From contig CAJMQU010000065.1 of assembly GCA_905215555.1 (NCBI GenBank), positions 1 to 22,916 of the forward strand: DNA of 22,916 bases, read 5' to 3'. A model generated the notes under the pieces. It did not search any database and had not been told where the DNA came from. It saw only the letters and a program-made list of their open reading frames with translations. Each line of letters opens with the position of its first letter. Position 1 is the first letter of the stretch. Below are positions 14,541-22,916 of the stretch, piece after piece. This DNA comes from an uncultured bacterium. Lineage in GTDB: Bacteria; Bacteroidota; Bacteroidia; Bacteroidales; Bacteroidaceae. The position numbers and the translations under genes were made by a program.

Positions 14541-15077
14541 TTACGGCCGACGAAGTCGCCCGTACAAGTAGCCTCCTATTCCGGCAATGATGATGACCCA
14601 AATAGGGGAGAAGCCGAACAGCCAGATAATGAGGGCGGACACCACTGGTATCCAGATATTATAGCGGCTTATTTTGGCCGATTTCGCCATACTGAACGTG
14701 GGGGCTGCGATCAGTGCGACTACTGCCGGACGAATCCCTTTGAATATTCGTTCTACGATAACATTATCCTTGAAGTTATGAAAGAACATAGCTATGGCAA
14801 GTATAATGAAAAAGGAGGGAAGAATCGTTCCCAAAGTAGTGACTATACTTCCGCGAATTCCCCGTAGTTTATACCCGATAAAGATAGATATGTTGACTGC
14901 AAGAATACCGGGAGTCGATTGGGAAATGGCGAGTAAGTCAATAAAGTCGTCTTTGGCAATCCATTTCCGTTTGTTTACAATCTCTTCTTCTATCAGGGGA
15001 ACCATTGCATAGCCGCCCCCGATGGTAAAAACTCCTATTTTTGAAAAGAGGCCGAATGCCTCTAGATACATATTCAT
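14541..15077 (-). CDS. Short-chain CHR (chromate-type) transporter subunit, upstream partner
   Basis: A 178-residue inner-membrane protein that pairs with the gene at 13963-14517. LFSKIGVFTIGGGYAMVPLI and DLLAISQSTPGILAVNISIF are the CHR family signatures. Several membrane helices follow, and a basic tail (YGRLRRP) ends the protein. It begins 15 bp after the end of the hybrid two-component regulator on the same strand, with no room for a promoter in the gap, so it is probably in that transcript. Export or uptake of an anion is likely; the substrate is not determined. Confidence 0.88.
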   Translation of the reverse strand: MNMYLEAFGLFSKIGVFTIGGGYAMVPLIEEEIVNKRKWIAKDDFIDLLAISQSTPGILAVNISIFIGYKLRGIRGSIVTTLGTILPSFFIILAIAMFFHNFKDNVIVERIFKGIRPAVVALIAAPTFSMAKSAKISRYNIWIPVVSALIIWLFGFSPIWVIIIAGIGGYLYGRLRRP

Positions 15078-15092
15078 AGTTATCTCCTTTCC

Positions 15093-18000
15093 CTATTCTT
15101 CTTTTTGTTTCCCATACTGGCTCGGACTGACTTTGAAGTGCTTTTTGAATACTTCGCGGAAATATTTCGCATCGCTGAATCCTGTCATTTCTGCAACCTC
15201 TGTTATGCTGTATTGTTGTTCTCTCAGCAATTGCGCTGCACGTTTCAGACGGATCAGCCGGATATAATCGGCCGGAGCCTGGTCGGTCAGAGCCTTTATC
15301 TTATTGTAGAAACTGGTACGGCTCATGTTCAGCAGCGAACATAGCATCTCTACATTAAGAGCCGGATTGTCTATATTATCCTCCACATTCTTCTTGACGG
15401 AAGAAATGAATTTCCAGTCGAGGTCGGTGGAACAGTTGATGCAGGCTGCGTCGTTTTCCTCATCATCATTCAGTTCCAGATTGGCATACTTGCGCCTCAA
15501 CAAGGAACGGTTGGCAAGTATGTTGGCAATCGTAGCACGCAGAATTCCTATATTGAAAGGCTTCACAATGTATTCATCCGCTCCGGTCTTCAATCCTTCG
15601 ATGATGTTGCGGTCGTTGTTCAGTGCCGTAAGCAATATGATGGGGATGTGCGACGTCTCAATGTCATTCTTCAATATATGGCAAAGGTCGTCCCCGCGCA
15701 TTCCGGGCATCATAATATCCGAAATAATCATGTTAGGCATATACTCCTTGACTATTTCAAGCGCCGGCTTGCCATCGTTGCATACTTGTATGTTGTAACT
15801 GTCCGACAACGTGTTGCGCAGATATTCCCTCAACTCATCATTGTCCTCCACGATCAGTATTTTCGGAAGGTCGCCAGTCTGCTGCTTTTGTTTGGCATTT
15901 TCGTAAATGCTGCTTGGCGGGATATTCTTAGGTACTCCCGATTCTGAGTAAACCACTTTTTCACTTCCCGGTTTAGGAGTGTGGATGGCCTTACGGAAAT
16001 ATTTTTCTCCTTTCGGGAATGTGACCTTGATACAGGAGCCTTTGCCTTCCGTACTGCTGAAGTTAATCTTTCCTTTGTGCATATGGACAAGTTTCCACAC
16101 CAGCAGCAAGCCGATGCCGCTGCCCGTAACTTTCGAGTTAATGGCATTGCTACCCCGGAAATGTATTTTGAAGAGCTTCTTTTGTTCGGAAACAGGAATG
16201 CCGATACCCGTATCCTTTACCTCCACGCTCCAGTTGTCCTCTGTCTCTGCAGCAAAAATGTGTACGCTACCACCTTCCGGAGTATACTTCAAGGCGTTGG
16301 AAATCAGGTTTTTCAAGATAGAGTCCATCTTGTCTTTATCCAGCCAGATATTCATATACCGGAAGTTGCTTTCGTAAGTCAGGTTGACCCGCTTCACATC
16401 AGCGTATGCCCGGAAAACATTGATCGTCTCCTCCATGTATGTGCTCAACTCGTACTCTGATACATACAGGGAACCGGAATAGGTGTCCGCCCGCTCAAAA
16501 TTAATCAGGTTGGTAGTCAGTCTCAGCAAAGCATTGACGTTCCGTATGGCAGTGTTCATGTTACTGCGTCCGTCGGGAGTCAGATTTTCTTTTTCACTAA
16601 GTTCTTCCAAAGGCGCTTTTATCAGTGTCAGCGGAGTGCGGATATCATGTGCCGTATTGATAAAGAAACGTATTTTTTCATCCGAAACTTTTCGCTGTTT
16701 ACGCAAGATGATGACACGTAATGCGATGATGACAATTGCTGCAATGATTATCGCATAGCACAACAGTGCCCACAGACTGAGCCAGACGGGTTGCTCTATC
16801 ACGATGTCCATGCTACGCTCTTCAAGAATAATACGCCGGTCTTCACTGGAAATGGTGCGTACCCGTAAGGTGTATTTTCCCGGGTTCAAGTTAGTGAACC
16901 GGATCAGGCAATCTTTTTCAGGACGGCTCCATCCGTCATAAAAACCTTCCAGTTTCCACGAATACAGGAGCAGTGAGGGGTAATCGTAATTGATGGAAGA
17001 TACCTTTAGAGAGAATATATTCTGGTTATATTTCAATCTCAGAGTTTTAGTTTCGTCTATGTCCACTTCCAGCGGCGAACTCTCGTCTCCCGGATAAACC
17101 GTCTGATAGAATACCCGCAAGTCACTGAATACCATCTGGTACTTATAGTTACGTGGAATCATCATGTTTTTGTCAAACTCTATCGCTCCGTCTGTACTTC
17201 CGAGGATAAAGTTTCCGTTTTTCCGAAGTGTGCCCGACGTTGAATTGAAGTGGTCACTTTTCAACCCCTGTTCTTTAGTCCAGTTATGAAACACTTTTGC
17301 TGTCGGATAATAACTGGTCAAACTGTTTTCGGTACTTAACAGGATGTTTTTATCTCCGTCTGAGAGAATGCTGTATATATTATTGGAGATAAGCGCGCAA
17401 TTGTCTTTGTGGAAATGTTCGAACGATTTTTTCTCATGATTGTAGATCAACAAACCTGAATTGCTGGTTCCTATATACAACAAACCATCTTTGTCCTGGT
17501 AAAGCGCGTTGATATAGAACGATTCTATCGGCATGGCTATATACTGGTACTTTCCGGTTTCCTTATCCAGCAGGTTCAAACCTGTGGCGCTGCCTATCCA
17601 CATGTGCTTTTCGTCTTTCTCCTCGATGTCCGTGATGCTGTTCAGGCCGGGATAGAGGCGTATTTTTTTGGTCTGGAAATCGATGCACTTCAAATTATAG
17701 TAACCACCCGACCAGATGCTGCCGTCCGATGCTTTCATTATGGAGCGTATGTATTTGTCCGGCCGGATGTTGCTGCCGCTAAAAGTCGAAGGAGTGAAAA
17801 ACTCGGCCTTCATCCGGTTTTTGTCTATCAGATAAATGCCGGAACTGTATCCGCCTGCCCAGATGATGCCCGGCGAGACTTCACACAGGGAGATGAATAC
17901 GTGATTTTTTGTCAGATTGACATCGTCGAATACACTGAGGAATGAGTGCCATTGTTTGGTCTTTGAACGATAGAGGCTGATGCCGTTGTTGGTGGCGAAC

Positions 18001-19091
18001 CATAAGTCACCATCATGGTCTTCAACAATGGCATTCACCTGGTTGTTGATGAGCGATTGTTTGTTGCCGACGGAGTGTTTGATCCATTGGTAACTGGTGT
18101 ATTGATTATTGCGCACTGTGATGCCGATGGGGTAGTTTGCCATCCAGATACGGTCACCGTCAACGAATATATCATAGATGCTGTTACCGTTCATGCCATT
18201 ATAGCTATTGTAATCCGCTATGATATAAGGCTCGCACTTGTAAGTTTCTGCATTCATCTTGTATACACCGGCACCGTCTGTGGCTATCAAAATCTCGTTG
18301 TCATTGAAGGCCTTGATACGGGTGATGCTCACGTCTTCCAGGCCGGTGTCGAGTTTGGTGGCCTGATGGAGGTTCATGTCATATGCATAGATGCCTTTCT
18401 GAAAGGTTCCTACGAAGAGTTTGCGGCTCTTTTTATGAAGGAACAGTTCGTTGACCTGCATCTTTAGGTTGTCGAGCTTCTCGCAGGGAGAAAGGGTGAG
18501 GATTTTGTTTTTTAGTTCGGCGTGATGTATGCCGTTGTCTGTCCCTATAAAAAAGTGTTCGGGATCAATCTCTTCGATGTCTGTAATGCTCTCACCGATT
18601 TGATTCTTGATGACGGTGGTTTTTCCACTTTCGGTGTCATACAGATACAATGCCTCTTCATTGCACAGCCATACCACATTGTTGGTATCGATGAAACCGT
18701 AGCTTACGGGAGAAGGATTCCCTTTCACCACCTCGTCCGGCAGCTTGTATACGAACTGGAAACGGTCGTGCTTGGAATCATAGCGGAATACTCTTCCTTT
18801 TTTGCCAATTTCCCAAAGAGTTCCGTCCACGCCTACATACAGCCAACTCAGGTTTAACATAGAGTTTACTTCTATTTCGCTGTCTATCAGTCGGTACTGC
18901 TTGAACTCCTTCCCGTCATAGCGGTCGATACCATTATGCGTAAGAAACCACATGTAACCTTTCGGACCTTTTTGGATAGCATATACCCTGCGATTGCTCA
19001 GGCCATCTTCTACGCCAATGTACTTATAGGTTTGGGCGATGCAGAAGGAAGATATGTATATGAATAAAAAGAAAAGAATAAATTTTCTCAT
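15093..19091 (-). CDS. Hybrid two-component system regulator (Reg_prop propeller, HTCS)
   Basis: A 1332-residue one-protein signalling system. A signal peptide (about 1-19) is followed by a long periplasmic beta-propeller of Reg_prop repeats (GLSNRRVYAI, GYMWFLTHNGIDRYDG and similar), then a Y_Y_Y-type domain (about 690-765) and one membrane helix (about 772-795). The kinase has His815 (INTAHDIRTPLTLI), an N-box (LISNALKYTPEGG), DTGIGI and GSGIGL. The receiver domain carries phospho-acceptor Asp1125 (MIISDIMMPG). A C-terminal AraC-type helix-turn-helix (about 1220-1327) ends GFSDAKYFREVFKKHF. Such proteins sense glycan breakdown products and switch on polysaccharide utilisation genes. No SusC/SusD pair is visible here. 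A consensus promoter lies upstream. Confidence 0.95.
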   Translation of the reverse strand: MRKFILFFLFIYISSFCIAQTYKYIGVEDGLSNRRVYAIQKGPKGYMWFLTHNGIDRYDGKEFKQYRLIDSEIEVNSMLNLSWLYVGVDGTLWEIGKKGRVFRYDSKHDRFQFVYKLPDEVVKGNPSPVSYGFIDTNNVVWLCNEEALYLYDTESGKTTVIKNQIGESITDIEEIDPEHFFIGTDNGIHHAELKNKILTLSPCEKLDNLKMQVNELFLHKKSRKLFVGTFQKGIYAYDMNLHQATKLDTGLEDVSITRIKAFNDNEILIATDGAGVYKMNAETYKCEPYIIADYNSYNGMNGNSIYDIFVDGDRIWMANYPIGITVRNNQYTSYQWIKHSVGNKQSLINNQVNAIVEDHDGDLWFATNNGISLYRSKTKQWHSFLSVFDDVNLTKNHVFISLCEVSPGIIWAGGYSSGIYLIDKNRMKAEFFTPSTFSGSNIRPDKYIRSIMKASDGSIWSGGYYNLKCIDFQTKKIRLYPGLNSITDIEEKDEKHMWIGSATGLNLLDKETGKYQYIAMPIESFYINALYQDKDGLLYIGTSNSGLLIYNHEKKSFEHFHKDNCALISNNIYSILSDGDKNILLSTENSLTSYYPTAKVFHNWTKEQGLKSDHFNSTSGTLRKNGNFILGSTDGAIEFDKNMMIPRNYKYQMVFSDLRVFYQTVYPGDESSPLEVDIDETKTLRLKYNQNIFSLKVSSINYDYPSLLLYSWKLEGFYDGWSRPEKDCLIRFTNLNPGKYTLRVRTISSEDRRIILEERSMDIVIEQPVWLSLWALLCYAIIIAAIVIIALRVIILRKQRKVSDEKIRFFINTAHDIRTPLTLIKAPLEELSEKENLTPDGRSNMNTAIRNVNALLRLTTNLINFERADTYSGSLYVSEYELSTYMEETINVFRAYADVKRVNLTYESNFRYMNIWLDKDKMDSILKNLISNALKYTPEGGSVHIFAAETEDNWSVEVKDTGIGIPVSEQKKLFKIHFRGSNAINSKVTGSGIGLLLVWKLVHMHKGKINFSSTEGKGSCIKVTFPKGEKYFRKAIHTPKPGSEKVVYSESGVPKNIPPSSIYENAKQKQQTGDLPKILIVEDNDELREYLRNTLSDSYNIQVCNDGKPALEIVKEYMPNMIISDIMMPGMRGDDLCHILKNDIETSHIPIILLTALNNDRNIIEGLKTGADEYIVKPFNIGILRATIANILANRSLLRRKYANLELNDDEENDAACINCSTDLDWKFISSVKKNVEDNIDNPALNVEMLCSLLNMSRTSFYNKIKALTDQAPADYIRLIRLKRAAQLLREQQYSITEVAEMTGFSDAKYFREVFKKHFKVSPSQYGKQKEE

Positions 19092-19137
19092 AACAGTTAC
19101 GGTCGTTTCGTTATTGGGGGTATTTGTGAAATTAACG

Positions 19138-19169
19138 CAAAATTATGCATTTTGTTTGATAAAAGCAAA
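19138..19169 (-). promoter_or_regulatory. Bacteroides-type promoter for the hybrid regulator
   Basis: The minus strand carries TTTG (19169-19166), a 20-bp spacer and TAATTTTG (19145-19138), an exact fit to the consensus. The start codon is 46 bp beyond the -7 element. Confidence 0.75.
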
Positions 19170-19214
19170 GTGAAAATGGAATAATAATGGTCTATTTCTC
19201 TGATAGTTTGCATG

Positions 19215-19251
19215 AAAAAGGCGCAAGTTGTATTTTATAACCTGCGCCTTT
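19215..19251 (-). terminator. Rho-independent terminator of purL
   Basis: AAAGGCGCA and TGCGCCTTT (19217-19225 and 19243-19251) form a 9-bp GC-rich stem, extended past one mismatch by AGTT/AACC pairing. On the minus strand the stem runs into five T residues (complement of 19215-19219), 25 bp after the purL stop. T-rich sequence on the other side could allow some plus-strand function too. Confidence 0.8.
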
Positions 19252-19275
19252 GTTTTATTTGGATATTCGTGGAAA

Positions 19276-22200
19276 TTACTTAGTCTTTTCTTCTATCCAT
19301 TTACGGGCATTGACAAAAGCTTCCATCCACGGAGTAATCTGGTCGTTGTGCAGGCGGTCTGCCGGATAACAACCATTCTGCCACGGGAAGATGGCACGTT
19401 CCAAGTGGGGCATGATTGCCAGATGGCGTCCGTCGGCGCTGGCTATACCGGCTGCCGAGAAGTCTGATCCGTTCGGGTTGGCGGGATATTCATCATAGCT
19501 ATACTTAGCCACCACGTTGTACTTGTCTTCATCATACGGCAAAGAGAATTTTCCTTCACCATGGGCTACCCAGATACCGAGCTTACTGCCGCTCAACGAA
19601 CCGAACATGACGCTACGGTTGGTCGGGATGGTAAGGCCGAGGAATCTGGATTCGAACTTGTGCGATTCGTTGTGCAACATCTTGCCCTGTTTCTTATGTT
19701 CCGGGGTGATGAGGTTGAGCTCCATCATCAACTGGCAACCGTTGCAGACACCCAGTGAAAGCGTATCTTCACGTGCATAATACTTGTCAAGTGCCTCTTT
19801 GGCTTTCGGATTGAAGAGGAAGGCGCCTGCCCAGCCTTTGGCAGAACCCAGTACGTCAGAGTTGGAGAAACCGCCGCAGTAAACAATCATGTTTACATCT
19901 TCCAGGGTTTCGCGTCCGCTGATAAGGTCGGTCATGGTTACGTCTTTCACATCGAAGCCTGCCAGATAGAGGGAATAAGCCATTTCGCGTTCACCGTTCG
20001 TTCCTTTCTCACGGATAATGGCTGCACGGATACCGGTCGGTGTGCGACGGTTCGGATCGATGCCGTATTGTGAGAATTTACCTTTGAAGCCCGGCATGAA
20101 AGCGAACTCCAGCGGTTGCATCTTATAGTTTTCGAAACGCTTCTTGGCGCAACCGTTCATGGATTGTTTGCGGTCGAGCAAGTAAGAAGTCGAATACCAT
20201 ACATCACGCATATGGTCGATGCCGAACTGGTAAGTGGCATCGTCTTTGGTAATGAGGATATGGCGTTCGTCGGTCGGCTTACCGATCTTCACGAAACCTA
20301 CACCGGCGTCTTCCAGTATTTGTTTCACCTGGTCTTTGTGCTTGTCGCTCACCTGGATTACGATACCCGGGTTTTCGGCAAACAGAAGTTTCACGAGGTC
20401 ATGTTCCTTCATCTTGTCGAGGTTGATCTCCATACCGCCTTCTACATTGGCGAAGCACATTTCCAGCAAGGTAGTGATGAGGCCACCGGCAGAAATGTCG
20501 TGACCGGCAAGAATCAAACCTTTGTTCACCAGTTCCTGTACGGCAAGGAAAGCATCGCGGAAGTATTCGGCATCCTTTACGGTAGGCACTTCGTCGCCTA
20601 CTTTGCCCAATGACTGCGCAAAGGCGGAACCACCTAGTTTTAATGTGTCGAAGCTGAAGTCAATATGATAAATCGTAGTCTTTTCATTGTTTACAAGAAC
20701 AGGAGAAACCACTTTCTTCACGTCCGAAACTTCGCCGCCTGCGGAAACGATGACGGTTCCCGGAGAAATCACTTTGCTGCCGTCGGGATACTTCTGTGTC
20801 ATGGACAGAGAGTCTTTTCCGGTCGGTACGTTGATTTGCAGGGAGCAACAGAAGTCACTTAAAGCTTTCACTGCCGTGTAGAGACGGGCATCTTCACCTT
20901 CCTGTGAGCGGCAGGGCCACATCCAGTTGGCAGAGAGTGATACGCTGTCCAGTCCTTCGGCAAGCGGAGCCCATACAAGGTTGGTCAGTGCTTCGCTCAC
21001 GGAAAGCACCGAACCGGCTGCCGGGTCGGCAAGTGCAGCTTGCGGGGCATGTCCCAATGAAGTGGCAATACCTTTTTCACCACGGTAGTCGAGGGCTACC
21101 ACACCACAGTCACTAAGCGGTAACTGCAATTCGCCCTGGCATTGCTGACGGGCTATTTTACCGGTTACGGAACGGTCTACTTTGTTTGTCAACCAGTCCT
21201 TGCAAGCTACAGCTTCCAGTTGCAATACATTCGTCAGGTATTCGTGCAGTTTGGATTGTTCGTATTTCGGCATTTCGTAGTGGCGTTCTACGGTCTTGTC
21301 TATCATGTAAGTTTTGGGAGACGAGCCGAACATCTGTTCAACGGCAAGGTCGAATGGACGCACGCCGTCGGCTTGCCGGAAAGCGAAGCGATGGTCGCCG
21401 GTAGTCTCACCTACCACGTACATCGGGGCACGCTCACGTTCAGCCACTTTGCGCACGTGCTCGATGGCTTCTTCCTGAATGAGCAGACCCATACGCTCCT
21501 GGCTTTCGTTGGCGATGATCTCTTTGGCGGAAAGGGTTTTGTCGCCGATAGGCAACTTGCTCATGTCGATCATACCTCCACATTCTTCTACCAATTCGGA
21601 GAGGCAGTTCACATGTCCTGCCGAACCGTGGTCGTGGATGGATACTACCGGATTCGTTTCTTCTTCGCAGAGTGCGCGTACTACGTTGTAGGCACGTTTT
21701 TGCATTTCTGCATTGGCACGCTGCACGGCGTTCAACTCGATGCCGCTGCTGTAGCGTCCGGTATCTACGGAAGACACGGAGCCGCCGCCCAGGCCGATAC
21801 GATAGTTGTCACCACCGATAACAACTACTTTGTTTCCGGCTTCCGGTGTGCCTTTCAGGCAGTCGCGCTTCGTACCGTAGCCTACACCACCGGCGAGCAT
21901 GATTACTTTGTCGTAGCCATAGAAAGTTGATGAGGCTTCAGCTGACGAGTTGGCAAGGTCTGTCTTGTCTCCTTCTTCCTGGTGTTCGAAAGTCAGTACG
22001 GAACCGCAGATCAGGGGTTGACCGAACTTGTTACCGAAGTCGCTGGCACCATTGGACGCTTTGATCAGAATCTGTTCCGGAGTCTGATACAGCCATTGGC
22101 GTACGGGGAGGATTTCTTCCCAGGGACGTCCTTCTTCGGTGCGGGGATATGAAGTCATGTAGACGGCAGTTCCGGCAATCGGCCATGAACCCTTACCACC

Positions 22201-22916
22201 GCCCATACGGTCGCGTATCTCACCGCCCGTACCGGTTGATGCACCGTTGAACGGCTCTACGGTAGTAGGGAAGTTATGCGTTTCGGCTTTCAGCGAGATA
22301 ACGCTCTCGATGTCTTTCACTTGGAAGTAGTCGGGCTTGGAGTGGTCTGCCGGGGCAAACTGTTCAATCACCGGACCTTCGGCAAATGCTACATTATCTT
22401 TGTATGCTGAAATAATCTTATTGGGATTTTCCTGGGTTGTTTTCTTAATCATCTGGAAGAGGGAGGATTCTTGCTCCACACCGTCGATGATGAATGTTCC
22501 GCCGAAGATTTTGTGGCGGCAGTGCTCAGAATTGATTTGTGCGAAACCGAATACTTCGGAGTCTGTCAGTTTCCGTCCGAGGTCGTTTTCTACTTTTTTA
22601 AGATAGTCCATCTCTTCTTTGGAGAGTGCCAGACCTTCTTGTTCATTGTAAACTTCCAGGTCTTCGATGTAGACGATTGGTTCCGGCTTACGGTTGGTGG
22701 TGAACACTTCCTGGTCGAGTCCCCGGTACATGCGTTGCAGCATCGGGTCGTGGTCGGCGTTTTCATCTTTTACAGGGAAATACTCCTCGATGCGGATGAT
22801 ACCGTCCAGCCCCATATTTTGGGTGATTTCGACGGCGTTTGTACTCCAGGGGGTAATCATTTCGCGGCGCGGACCAACGAAATGTCCTTTCAGGTTGTCT
22901 TCACTTTCGGGGGTGG
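19276..22916 (-). CDS. purL: Phosphoribosylformylglycinamidine synthase, large single-chain form (5' partial)
   Basis: Catalyses the fourth step of purine synthesis, FGAR plus glutamine plus ATP to FGAM, in the cytoplasm. At least 1212 codons are present. The frame stays open through the right edge (FVGPRREMITPW precedes the internal ATG at 22860), so the true start lies outside; family length is about 1230-1300. Visible are the linker and first synthetase domain (NSEHCRHKIFGG, KAETHNFPTTVEPFNGASTG, GGEIRDRMGGG), the second synthetase domain (GHDISAGGL), and the glutaminase domain. That domain has nucleophile Cys in SLGVCNGCQLM (codon near 19744), the glutaminase His in WVAHGEGKF, and PHLERAIFPWQNG near the end. 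It is followed by a strong terminator. Confidence 0.95.
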   Translation of the reverse strand, partial: TPESEDNLKGHFVGPRREMITPWSTNAVEITQNMGLDGIIRIEEYFPVKDENADHDPMLQRMYRGLDQEVFTTNRKPEPIVYIEDLEVYNEQEGLALSKEEMDYLKKVENDLGRKLTDSEVFGFAQINSEHCRHKIFGGTFIIDGVEQESSLFQMIKKTTQENPNKIISAYKDNVAFAEGPVIEQFAPADHSKPDYFQVKDIESVISLKAETHNFPTTVEPFNGASTGTGGEIRDRMGGGKGSWPIAGTAVYMTSYPRTEEGRPWEEILPVRQWLYQTPEQILIKASNGASDFGNKFGQPLICGSVLTFEHQEEGDKTDLANSSAEASSTFYGYDKVIMLAGGVGYGTKRDCLKGTPEAGNKVVVIGGDNYRIGLGGGSVSSVDTGRYSSGIELNAVQRANAEMQKRAYNVVRALCEEETNPVVSIHDHGSAGHVNCLSELVEECGGMIDMSKLPIGDKTLSAKEIIANESQERMGLLIQEEAIEHVRKVAERERAPMYVVGETTGDHRFAFRQADGVRPFDLAVEQMFGSSPKTYMIDKTVERHYEMPKYEQSKLHEYLTNVLQLEAVACKDWLTNKVDRSVTGKIARQQCQGELQLPLSDCGVVALDYRGEKGIATSLGHAPQAALADPAAGSVLSVSEALTNLVWAPLAEGLDSVSLSANWMWPCRSQEGEDARLYTAVKALSDFCCSLQINVPTGKDSLSMTQKYPDGSKVISPGTVIVSAGGEVSDVKKVVSPVLVNNEKTTIYHIDFSFDTLKLGGSAFAQSLGKVGDEVPTVKDAEYFRDAFLAVQELVNKGLILAGHDISAGGLITTLLEMCFANVEGGMEINLDKMKEHDLVKLLFAENPGIVIQVSDKHKDQVKQILEDAGVGFVKIGKPTDERHILITKDDATYQFGIDHMRDVWYSTSYLLDRKQSMNGCAKKRFENYKMQPLEFAFMPGFKGKFSQYGIDPNRRTPTGIRAAIIREKGTNGEREMAYSLYLAGFDVKDVTMTDLISGRETLEDVNMIVYCGGFSNSDVLGSAKGWAGAFLFNPKAKEALDKYYAREDTLSLGVCNGCQLMMELNLITPEHKKQGKMLHNESHKFESRFLGLTIPTNRSVMFGSLSGSKLGIWVAHGEGKFSLPYDEDKYNVVAKYSYDEYPANPNGSDFSAAGIASADGRHLAIMPHLERAIFPWQNGCYPADRLHNDQITPWMEAFVNARKWIEEKTK

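Noticed and set aside
15979..18857. Several plus-strand frames opposite the hybrid regulator
   Set aside because: All are short antisense shadows without domains; the minus-strand protein is continuous and fully explained.

Overview
The window is a stretch of Bacteroides chromosome. The evidence is four clear matches to the Bacteroides promoter type (-33 TTTG, 19-21 bp spacer, -7 TAnnTTTG) or its -7 half, a hybrid two-component regulator with a Reg_prop propeller, a DUF4373 gene, a short CstA, and protein sequences typical of the genus. No tRNA, rRNA, CRISPR array or complete insertion sequence was found.

Layout. 1-38: first codons of a pyruvate:ferredoxin oxidoreductase (minus). 142-1320: AAA ATPase with a DUF4143-type tail (minus). 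It is divergent from an uncharacterised ATP-grasp protein (1482-2687, plus), with back-to-back promoters between them. 2699-3600: a repeat-rich patch around a DUF4373 gene. It has five 10-bp tandem repeats, an 11-bp inverted repeat abutting the start codon, and a 22-bp-phased array of seven TGCCACA-like motifs that flips orientation. 3599-5083: secreted GHL10-type glycosidase (minus), with nested inverted repeats in its leader. 5286-7443: operon of a CstA-type transporter, a small membrane protein and an outer-membrane barrel (plus), ended by a strong hairpin. 7555-10329: uvrA (minus). 10492-13966: operon of a TPR sensor histidine kinase and a second GHL10 glycosidase (plus). 13963-15077: two half-size CHR (chromate-type) transporter subunits (minus), apparently the tail of the transcript of a 1332-residue hybrid two-component regulator (15093-19091, minus). 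19276-22916: purL, 5' end missing (minus), with a rho-independent terminator.

How the genes may work together. Most are housekeeping genes (pyruvate metabolism and uptake, purine synthesis, DNA repair). Two secreted GHL10 enzymes, one co-transcribed with a membrane sensor kinase, suggest an envelope or peptidoglycan theme, because the E. coli family member DigH cleaves denuded peptidoglycan glycans. The hybrid regulator has no SusC/SusD genes beside it here; its only apparent partners are the CHR transporter subunits. The strongest unexplained signal is the repeat architecture around the DUF4373 gene. It resembles the layout of an iteron-type replication or autoregulation module, but this is inference from pattern alone.
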